A stretch of DNA of 64,000 nucleotides from Hsuehochloa calcarea (taxonomy: Eukaryota; Streptophyta; Magnoliopsida; Poales; Poaceae): the NCBI GenBank assembly GCA_036346395.1, contig CM070603.1, forward strand, positions 53,984,868 through 54,048,867, written 5' to 3'. Both the position numbers and the translations under genes were made by a program. Under the pieces are notes generated by a model. It had not been told where the DNA came from, ran no database searches, and saw only the letters and a list, made by a program, of their open reading frames with translations. Positions 56,201 through 64,000 of this stretch are shown piece by piece (position 1 is the stretch's first letter; each line of letters opens with the position of its first letter).

Positions 56201-57918
56201 GGCACATCCCAATACACCCCCTTTTTATCAACAAATAATCCAGGCCAAGATGCTTCTAATGTAAGATTTTGATGAGGAAACTGCAACAGTAAAGAAAAGT
56301 TCAGTCATCCAAGCATTCAGAAACAGTAAAAGCTACCATTATTTAAGTAAATTAGTCATTCCCAAAAAAGAAAAGGATGAAGTTTTTCATACACCAGTCG
56401 CACCTTATTCATGACTAGATGTCCTAATCAACATACATGAACAAAATGTGTTTTTATTGAGAAACCACAGTGCAAGTAACAAGACTACCCGCAAATAGCT
56501 AACTATATACTGAAAAGCTTAAGAGCGTCCAGATGTTTTGCCTTGTGTTGAAATGTCGCTTTCCCTCGATCCCCCTTCTTGATGCTGTACAGCTCCAGCA
56601 GCAAAGTGGTGTCTGGTGTGATCAAGAGTTCCGTGCCTACACCTAGAGACATAACATCATGCAAGCGCTTTTTGATATCATTGGACCAGGAGACTCCTTC
56701 TTGCCGATTTGATAACTTCTCTTTCACGACAGCCACGAGCTTCTCTACATGAAGCTGCTCCAAGATAGTAAAAGACCTGCACAGATTACACCAAGTTGTT
56801 AGTGGACATGAGTTTTGAACAGATACCTCTTACACATGAAGTGAAATTTGCTCCAAAGACATGAAGTGAAATTTGCTCCAAAATCATTGAATTAGACAGC
56901 CCCCCTCCCTCTAAGCAGACAAGGTTGAAATAAATGAAAACAGTAACCAAATTCAAGGCATTTTGGAACAAATCTACTACTCATGTTTAATTCAGCAGGA
57001 TGTTGGTGAGTGTAAAATCATCACTGCCTTGAGTCGGGTAGGCACATTTGCATCTCTTACAACCCACACAATCATCGGTTCTCGGCGTGGAAGCAATTTG
57101 CCTGGCTTTACACCCATCCCAGGGTATCATTTCTAATACATCTGTTGGACAAGCTCGTACACATTGAGTGCATCCTATACATGTATCATAAATTTTTACG
57201 GAATGTGACATTGGATCTATAAATTTTCCTTTTCAACATAAAAATTTTCGATCTGGTAAAAATGAAATTAGTACTATATGAGTCATATGTATTGTAGACA
57301 CCAGACGCGCTTGCTCCATCCCATGTATTAACCAGGGAGACAAAAAATCTTTGGACTAGAGAATGATGGCTCCAAGAAGATAATATTGGCATAATCCCAA
57401 ACAATAACCAATCTCAAGCCATTCCTAGTGTATCAGCAGATAAACATACTAGATCAAATCCAGAATTACCTCGAATAGACTACACGAAAATACACAACCA
57501 CCATTGCCCCTTGACGCCCGAGCTATATAAGATTGTAAACCACACTTTACCACCGAATAACCGCGGCAACCTTGTAGCAGCGCAGATATGTAAAGACGAC
57601 AGTTTTTGGCGAGATTCATGGTGAGTGCAGGGTGTTAAGAGGGGTTAATTACCAGCTGTCTGCGAGGTGGAGGAGGTGGGCGTGGTGGAGAGAGAGGCCG
57701 GAGCGGAAGGCGGAGAAGGAGGGGACGAGCGGGGAGGCCATGAAGCGGTGGAGGAAATCGAGCTGCTTCGTGCGTGTGACGCGAGGGCCCCGCGAGAGGC
57801 CGAGGGGCAGCGGGTCGCCGGGGACGGGGCGCGCCGTGCCCTCCATCGTCGCCGGCGCCTCCACGTCCAGCTCCCACCGTCCGTCCCCGTCCGTCATCCA
57901 TCGCATCCGCCGCAACAT
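53263..57918 (-). CDS. TGD4: TGD4, chloroplast envelope lipid-transfer protein, five coding exons
   Basis: Coding exons on the minus strand are 57653-57918, 56542-56776, 55926-56280, 55088-55425 and 53263-53460, in phase and giving 463 residues; Arabidopsis TGD4 is about the same length. Landmarks shared with TGD4 are MRWMTDGDGRWELDVEAP, GTARPVPGDPLPLGLSRG, FLHRFMASPL, SWPGLFVDKKGVYWDVPLS, PYDVFLSDPHISFTGIVG, TAQHGNFQRLFLDLTRVSAR, VSLQQQIVGPFSFRVES and the end MVELRFLET. The family protein is a beta-barrel-type outer-envelope protein that binds phosphatidic acid and works with the TGD1-2-3 transporter to bring lipids from the ER into plastids. The start is the ATG at 57918; there is no ATG upstream in frame. 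Intron 2 begins with GC rather than GT. Introns carry a plastid psaC fragment and a hAT MITE, but the coding sequence is intact. Confidence 0.93.
54792..55038. mobile_element. hAT MITE, CAGGG family, copy 3 (247 bp), in TGD4 intron 4
   Basis: Starts CAAGG and ends CCCTG; perfect 8-bp duplication GTTCCAGG at 54784-54791 and 55039-55046. It is in opposite orientation to the copy at 42887-43120 and matches it throughout. It ends 49 bp from the exon 4 donor site of TGD4, so it is transcribed as part of the intron. Confidence 0.9.
56995..57225 (-). pseudogene. psaC: Plastid psaC fragment (nuclear plastid DNA insertion)
   Basis: The minus strand from the ATG at 57211 reads MSHSVKIYDTCIGCTQCVRA and on through PTDVLEMIPWDGCK to DDCVGCKRC, which is the N-terminal two thirds of PsaC, the photosystem I subunit carrying iron-sulfur centres FA and FB. 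The first CIGCTQCVRACP cluster motif is intact. The match ends within the second cluster at about 57050. Relative to the usual plastid protein there are a few conservative changes (K to R, A to T, E to D), so it is not fresh plastid DNA. About 15-40 bp before the ATG also looks plastid-like; the right limit is uncertain. It lies inside intron 1 of TGD4 and is not expected to be expressed. Confidence 0.88.
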
Positions 57919-58855
57919 CGCCGCCGCGGCGCCTCTCGGTCCCCCCGCTTCCACCGGGCGGCGCTTTTCTGGAACTTTGGACTCTTTTGCCCTTCTTATC
58001 TGCGAATTTCCCCGTTTAGCTCTTTTATCTGCGAATTTCCCCGTTTAGCCCCCTCTGACCCCACGGCAGCAGGTGACATTTCCTTTTTTTTAATTGAAAA
58101 ATATAATTAATAATATTTATTCGAGAAATTTTTAAATATATTAAATAAACTCAAAAAATTATGAAATTTTTTATAGAGCCTCCTAGCATAGTGTGCTTGG
58201 TTGTGCAATTTTTTTGAATTTTTATCATTTTTTCTCTGCATAAATATTTAAAGTCAAATATTTGTATGAATTTTCTAATATAGAAACCGAGGTTCGAACA
58301 TTATGAAATTTTTTTGTCAGACTCCCTACACAGAGGACTTGATTGTGTAAATTTTATGTTATTTTATATGCTCCGAGATTATCTCGACAAATTCAGGGTC
58401 TAGGTCTGAAAATTATGACGAGACGTTTCAAAAATTAGGGTTTCTTGATTTCATATGACTCGAAATGTGTGAAGTTTATTACCACATGAGTACTCTTAGT
58501 CGCTATGATTCTTGATCATATTTTCGAAGATGCCAAGAACTGAACTAAAGGGGCTGAGAACGTTGTGATTACGAAGATACCTTAAAACATAGAAGAATCA
58601 ATATCGATGTGAATAATTATTTCTGGAATTTCAGCAGAAGAGGCATATTTGCAATATAGTATTATTTTGATGGCTCAGCGGAGGCCCAAAATCAGAACTG
58701 TATTGCACTCCGCGGACAGAAGCACGTTACATGTGGTCACATGGCATGTTGGTTCGGCTAATTGGTTTAGTTACATACGCTACTAGTACGGTACATTGCG
58801 ACACAAGCCTCCGGGCCATGTAAGTACGCATGCCTTTAGGACATAGTAAAAACTA
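57919..58855. other. Upstream region of TGD4 and intergenic
   Basis: 57919-58070 holds the leader and proximal promoter of TGD4, including a direct repeat of TTATCTGCGAATTTCCCCG (57998 and 58025). From 58080 it is AT-rich with LTR-like composition, but no termini were found. Confidence 0.45.
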
Positions 58856-58859
58856 TGGC

Positions 58860-59645
58860 TAGTAGAAGGGGGACTACTACAGAATGGCCCGACTTACTGT
58901 GTGGACCGGGACCATTTGCCCTTCCTCCCGAGCTCGGCGTTGTACTCCTAGCCGGCCGCCCTGGCCTCGGCCGCCATTTCCCGCTTTTTTCACGCTCCCG
59001 CTCGCTTGCCTCGTGCTCCCTGCGCCTGCACGCCTCGAGATGGGCCTGCGTCTCCCGGCGGATATGCTCGTTGCGCTCTTCAGCCCGACGATCCTCCTCC
59101 CGGATCTCGAGTCCCCTTTCGGCATTCCACTCCTCGAAGTCGAGCTGCCACTGGTCGTGTGGATGGATATCTAGGTCGATCCACTGGCGGAAGCCACACA
59201 GAGGCTCCAGGGACTACGGGTAGACGGGAGAGACTGTAAGTGCGTATTATGAAAAGAGAGTTGGTATGTGAACTTACTGTAAGTACTCCTTACCGGCTGC
59301 CGATAGGTTCTCGTATCCCAACGACGGTCGGGATAGTCAGAGGAGTAGTTGGGACAACCCTAGTAGCACATGCCGAGGCTGAGTCGGTGCTTGGATTTGA
59401 AGAACTTGCATGTGTCCCTGCACCAACAGAGGGGCGGCGTCTCCCCCTCTGGCGGGTGTTGCGGTGAATGCTCGGTTGGGACGTTCGGCGGGGTTGTTTG
59501 CTACGGGGCTTCATTGCGAAGAGCTTCCATCCCGCACGCCGCTTTGCCGGCCCCGAGCCGCAAAGATCCCTAGCTTGTTCAAATTTCGCGTAGAAGCCCG
59601 AGCTAACTCGCGGATCTCGTCCCATTGCTTCTGCATCTTGTCCAT
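58860..59645 (-). pseudogene. GRF-type zinc-finger and coiled-coil gene, decayed
   Basis: Minus strand, from an ATG near 59645 (MDKMQKQWDEIRELARAS). After a frameshift it reads EGETPPLCWCRDTCKFF, then GMCY, a TAG at 59360-59362, then GCPNYSSDYPDRRW. This is followed by a plausible intron (GTAAGG donor near 59298, acceptor near 59232) and PWSLCGFRQWIDLDIH, then a charged helix EEWNAERGLEIREEDRRAEE and onward. CWC...C.NY...LC.F..WID is the GRF zinc-finger pattern, and a long charged coiled coil after it is usual in the plant members, many of which are copied or carried by transposons. A stop, frameshifts and the lack of a clean start indicate a pseudogene. The function is nucleic-acid binding by family analogy only. 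Confidence 0.6.
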
Positions 59646-59764
59646 CCTAGCGTGGCGAAGCAAGCTCTAGTGTAGCAGCGTGGCTGGGTTTGGTTGTGTA
59701 GTATATGTCTTTCACCTCGTTTTATAGGCCACATGGTTGGCTTGGTGTGGTTAAATTGACGTGA

Positions 59765-60370
59765 GTGGCCAGCGTGGCAGGGTGTTGTCGCGTCCTGCTT
59801 TGCAGAGTGCATCCATTTCGGCCTGAAAAGCTGGCGAGGCAGGGTGTTGTCGCGTCCTGCTTTGCAGAGTGCGGACATTTCGGTCTGAAAAGCTGGCGAG
59901 GAAGGGTGTTGTCGCGTCCTGCTTTGCAGAGTGCGGTCATTTCGATCTCAAAAGTCGGCGAGGCGGTGTTGTCGCGTCCCGCTGCGAGTCGCGCGTCATT
60001 TCGGCCTCGAAAAGTCGCGAGATAGGGTGTTGTCGCGTCCTGCTTTGCATAGTGCGGTCATTTTGGCCTGAAAAGCTGGCGAGGAAGGGTGTTGTCGCGT
60101 CCTGCTTTGCAGAGTGCGATCATTTCAGCCTGAAAAGCTGGCGAGGCAGGGTGTTGTCGCGTCCTGCTTTGCATAGTATGGTCATTTGATGCGAAAAGTC
60201 GGCGAGGCGAGTGTTGTCGCGTCCTGCTTTGCAGAGTGCGGTCATTTCGGCCAAAAGTCAAGGGGCGTAATGTTGTCGCGTCTGCTTTGCACAGTCACGA
60301 TCATTTCGATCGAAAAGTCGGCGAGGCAGGGTGTTACCGCGTCCTGCTTTGCATAGTGCGGTCACAAATT
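59765..60370. repeat. Tandem array, 60-bp unit, about ten copies
   Basis: Each unit contains GTGTTGTCGCGTCCTGCTTT then GCAGAGTGCGGTCATTTCGG and a CTGAAAAGCTGGCGAGG connector. Starts of the core occur about every 60 bases from 59780 to 60340. Units 4 and 9 are the most diverged. Because 60 is a multiple of three, open frames run through the array on both strands (about 20-residue repeats), but codon use and context give no reason to think it is translated. It lies between the GRF-finger pseudogene and the hAT transposase remnant. Confidence 0.92.
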
Positions 60371-61079
60371 TCAAAGAGCCCAAAGACGGCCGCACGCAAA
60401 GACCACCTCACCAAACTCCGTTTGTCGCCACTAGTAAGCAAATTGCCAATGAATCAATGGGCTGAGCAACTCTGTGGGCTCCTAGTGCTATAGCTATACT
60501 GCTAATGAGGTTGTTTTCGGTCGCTACTGGTAGATAGGATCCTATTAGTTGGGTAACTAAAAATTTTCTTATGGATATGGATCTGTAGTGGTATTGTAGT
60601 ATGAATGCTGATGTAGTGGTTGCTGTTTCTGGATTGACTAGTGGAATTGTTCAATGATTAAAACTGGTACAGGATATGATCCAAATATCATTACTTGATC
60701 TGAATGTTCTGTTGCTGATTAATATACATGCCTCATTGATTGATTGATGGGTGTCATATGTGTATGTAAAACCTAGCCAAAATTTGTGCTCAAAATCAAT
60801 CTTCAATAGTATGGGAGAAAATAAATTGAACTACATTAAGCTGATTAGAGAATCCAAGCTAACCACCACTCCAATGAATGGACTGCAATATATATACATT
60901 GGTTGTTATGTATCCATGTTATTTATATTGCATGAGATCTCCTGTATTTGACATATGACATCAATTTGATGTTGTTCAGTCCTTCTATGATTAAATGTTT
61001 TGTTGTTGATTAATATACATGCATCATTGATTGATTGATATCTTATGTATTCCCTCCACTATCTTGTGTTAGATTTGTG
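60371..61079. other. AT-rich leader before hAT transposase
   Basis: Contains TGATTGATTGATGGGTGTCATATG and, about 290 bp later, ATTGATTGATTGATATC within a repeated context (GATTAATATACATGC.TCATTGATTGATTGAT at 60717 and 61008). Probably the 5' part of the hAT element. No gene found. Confidence 0.4.
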
Positions 61080-63170
61080 ATGGAATCTACAACTGGAAGT
61101 AGTAGTGCAAGTGTAAGCAATACATCTCCTGTTTTGCCGGTGCCACAACCACAACCATCTTCCACTGCTACAAATGATCCAGTTGCTGGTGCATTGGTGC
61201 CAAGGAATGAAGTTGATTTGACTGGTGAGACTGGTGTCGAGGCCGACATTCCTGCTCCTACTGCGAAGAGAGCAAAGAAGTGCAGCTCTAATGTTTGGGA
61301 GCACTACACAAAATATGAGAAAAAGAAGGAATGATCGGATGGCAAGATGATTACAGAGCATTGGGCTAAATGTAACAAGTGCAGGTACGAATCTCGTTGT
61401 GAGAGTTCAAGAGGAACATCAGTCTTTTGGAATCACTTGGGTAGCAATCACCAAATCAAGGGAGGCGAGCAGCTTCTAAAAGTGATGAAGAGTGGAGATG
61501 ACAGCAGCAATGCATCTATTGAGACTTATAGGTATGATGAGGCTGACAGTTTGAAAAAAAAAATATTTGGAAATTATCATGCATGAATATCCTTTTAATA
61601 TTGTTGAGCATGAGTACTTTGTGGACTTTATCAAGTCACTACCCCTAGTTTTCCAATTAAGAGTAGCATTACTGCCAGAAAAGATATATTGAATATCTTT
61701 GTAGAGGAAAAGAAGAAGTTGTATGATTAATTCAAAATAATTGCATGTCGCTTTAGTACAACTATGGACATGTGGACATCAAACCAAAATAAAGGCTACA
61801 TGTGTATCACTGTGCATTGGATAGATGACAATTGGAACATGCAGAAAAGAATTATTAAGTTTTGCATGTAGAAGGACACCATTCAAAAAGAAACCTGTGC
61901 GTACAGTTTCATGAGTGTAGTGGACTGGAATCTTGATAGGGAATTGCTTGCCCTTGCTTTGGATAATGCATCAGCCAATGATGTATGTGCTAAGGGGATA
62001 GTACTAAAACTCAATAAGTCAGATCCCTTGATTTGTGATTGTATCTTTTTTCATGTGAAATGCTTGAATCATATTTTGAACCTTGTTGCCCAAGATGGTT
62101 TGAAGCAAATTGCACCAACTATTGCAAATATCAGAAATACAATTACAATTGTGAAGGACTCTCCATTGCAGTACGAAGAATTTATGAAGTGTGCATTAGA
62201 ATGTGACTTAGATGTGACAAATGGTCTCCCATTGGATGTTCCAACAAGGTGGAACTCCACATATCTTATGTTGAAGCAAGCTATTTACTATAGGCATGCT
62301 TTTCATAGGCTTTTCCTTCGACATAGAAGCAAATATGTTAGATGTGCACCGACTGTTGAAAATTGGACTATGGCAAAATCTATATGTACATGTTTGAAGA
62401 GCTTTTATGATGCTATTGAGATATTTTCTAGCACTAAATATCCAACAACAAATCTATTTTTCAATACTTTTTGCAAGATTAAGCTTGCCATTGCAGACTG
62501 GTGTGATAGCCCCGAGCCTATTATATCTTTTATGGCTCATTCCATGCAAATTAAGTATAATAAGTATTGAGAAAAGCCCAACATGGCTCTAGCTGTAGCA
62601 TGTTTTTTGATCCTAGATACAAGACAAAGCGGGTACACTATTTTGCAGATAAGATTTACCATGACAATGCTCCAGAAAAAGTTGGTAGATTCACGAGTGT
62701 TATTAACCAGTTGTTCCAGGCTTATGTGTTCAGTCCACTTGTAACTTTGAAGAAGACAACAACTGCAAATGTGCAAACAATTGATTCTCAACCATTAGAC
62801 CAAGAGGTTGAGGATGAGGAGAGTGATGATGATTTTGATGTAGATCTTGAAAGGTTCTTGCATGGCAGTAGTGCTGTAAGTCAAGGTACCAAAACTGAGT
62901 TGGAAGTGTACATGGAACAACAACTAATGGAATGAAAAATAAAAGGCAAAATCTTATTTGATGTTTTGTCATGGTGGAAGCTCAAGCAAGCTGAGCTCCC
63001 TATTCTCTCCCGACTTGCACGGGGTGTTTTATTTATTCAAGTGTCGACTGTTGCTTTGGAGTCAGCTTTTAGCGCCGGCGGACGTGTTGTCAATCCATTT
63101 CACAGTCGCCTTGATCCTGAAGTCGTGCAATCTTTGATTTGTACCAAAGATTGAACTGCATCATCTCGAA
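61080..63170 (+). pseudogene. hAT (Ac/Tam3-type) transposase, decayed
   Basis: The frame starts at the ATG at 61080 with a disordered S/P/T-rich head and a basic segment KRAKK. After a TGA at 61332 it continues with a BED zinc finger (CNKCRYESRC to HLGSNH, near 61372-61450). The RNase-H-like core follows: TTMDMWTSNQNKGYM (first catalytic aspartate, near 61770), LALALDNASAND (second aspartate, near 61961), then HVKCLNHILNLVAQDGLK, DVPTRWNSTYLMLKQAI and FFDPRYKTKRV. The C-terminal dimerisation domain is near 62966-63154, with LSRLARGVLFIQVSTVALES, whose glutamate would be the third catalytic residue, and AFSAGGRVV. At least six stops or frameshifts break it, so it is dead. The family is the plant Ac-like RICESLEEPER/DAYSLEEPER branch. 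Element ends and a target duplication were not found. Confidence 0.85.
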
Positions 63171-64000
63171 AATGTAATATTGAGTTCTACATTTGTATTT
63201 GATTGGTTTATATGTAGTATGTTAGGAGATCTTTGAGCATAATTAATCTTTTGACATGAAGGTGGAGATATTGGTGGATCTATCCTCATTGAGATGGACA
63301 TGGAGGGCATTGAGTGATGCTTTGGAAGCTTGGCAATGGCTTGCTATTTTTTACCTAACTATCTAACTCATTGGTTTAATTTAATATCACATTGATAAAT
63401 CATACTAATTGAATTACAACTTGTAGTTGTAGGAGCACGGGGATATGGATGATTTGGAGGACGTGTTGGAGGACATGGATGAATGACCAATCACTAGGTA
63501 AATCTCCATATCACTTACTTTAGAATTGTAGAATCATGGTTATTGTGAAAATTCCATTCACTTGTTGGAGTACTTGATGTTCTGTATTAACAATGGAGAT
63601 AGTTCTTTTTGTATGATAGATTTGCTAAAAATTCCATGCATTTAATATAATACTTTAACTGTCCTATAATCTTTGCCAGATCTTTTATTCTTTTGCATAA
63701 TAATAAAAGAAGAAGGAAAAGATGACATCTGATTCTTCTCATGCATTTTCCAGGGCCGAAGTTGGAGGCTTGTAAAGACATAGCGAGATGCTGCTGGCCT
63801 GCTACTTTTTAAGACATGATATCTTGGATTGTTGGCATTAAACTATGTTTTATGTATGTGATGAACTAAGTTTTATGTATGTTGACTTGTGAGTTATGAG
63901 TCTTATGACTTATGAGCTAAATGTGGTACACTAAGTGTTATGTTTATGATGAACTAATTAATGCATCTTGTTACTTTGTTAGTGCCAAATTGCCAATGTT
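63171..64000. other. Downstream AT-rich sequence
   Basis: Follows the hAT transposase and may include its 3' end. A short repeated GGAGGACGTGTTGGAGGACATGGATGA-type purine run lies near 63456-63482. No gene, RNA or element terminus recognised. Confidence 0.35.

Noticed and set aside
56987..57211. psaC as an active gene
   Set aside because: Truncated in the second cluster motif, in an intron of TGD4, with no plastid context around it.
57919..57954. Upstream start for TGD4 at 57954
   Set aside because: That codon is GTG; the first ATG in frame is at 57918 and matches the family N-terminus.
59722..60261. Open frames through the 60-bp tandem array
   Set aside because: Explained by a repeat period divisible by three; no sign of codon selection.
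1..64000. CRISPR arrays, bacterial operons, tRNA or rRNA genes
   Set aside because: The window is plant nuclear DNA; regular repeats found are minisatellites without spacers, and I saw no tRNA cloverleaf or rRNA motifs.

Overview
The window is nuclear DNA of a higher plant, almost certainly a grass and probably rice (Oryza) or a close relative. The reasons are intron-split genes with GC-rich first exons and AT-rich introns, many small MITEs, Ty1/copia and Ty3/gypsy LTR elements primed by initiator tRNA-Met, and plant-only proteins (TGD4, a GRF-type zinc-finger gene, hAT transposase).

Only three loci look like functional host genes. A small glycine-rich secreted protein lies at 19868-20224 (+). 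The nuclear gene for mitochondrial ribosomal protein L3 lies at 39330-51788 (-), in five coding exons giving 313 residues. TGD4, a chloroplast envelope lipid-transfer protein, lies at 53263-57918 (-), in five coding exons giving 463 residues. The last two are tandem on the minus strand. Both serve organelles, but I see no regulatory link between them.

Layout: 1-8 kb is mostly anonymous DNA with two TIR elements (3183-3508; 6910-7118, the latter splitting an open frame) and a truncated LTR. 8-13 kb is a decayed minus-strand Ty3/gypsy element with an AT-rich degenerate repeat. 16-17.3 kb is a Mutator-like element with long TIRs and a 9-bp target duplication. 19.9 kb is the secreted-protein gene. 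21.7-24.6 kb is a block of long direct repeats that abuts a truncated LRR-protein pseudogene (24.9-26 kb). 27.8-33.4 kb is a mosaic of LTR pieces, a captured E3-ligase-like fragment and a decayed minus-strand copia element. 34-39 kb holds a Harbinger-like MITE and a gag-only LTR element that carries a 1.76-kb solo LTR. 39.3-51.8 kb is the L3 gene, whose 9.1-kb second intron holds a nest of at least five mobile elements, including a 5.2-kb copia element. 53.3-57.9 kb is TGD4, with a hAT MITE in intron 4 and a plastid psaC fragment in intron 1. 58.9-63.2 kb holds a decayed GRF-finger gene, ten copies of a 60-bp tandem repeat, and a decayed hAT transposase.

The most coherent discovery is a small CAGGG-ended, CCGG-rich hAT MITE family with three copies, each flanked by its own 8-bp target duplication (GTTGTACC; GGCGTGGC/GGCATGGC; GTTCCAGG). 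Nothing here looks like a new multi-gene system. The novelty is in mobile-element structure, nested insertion and organellar DNA transfer.
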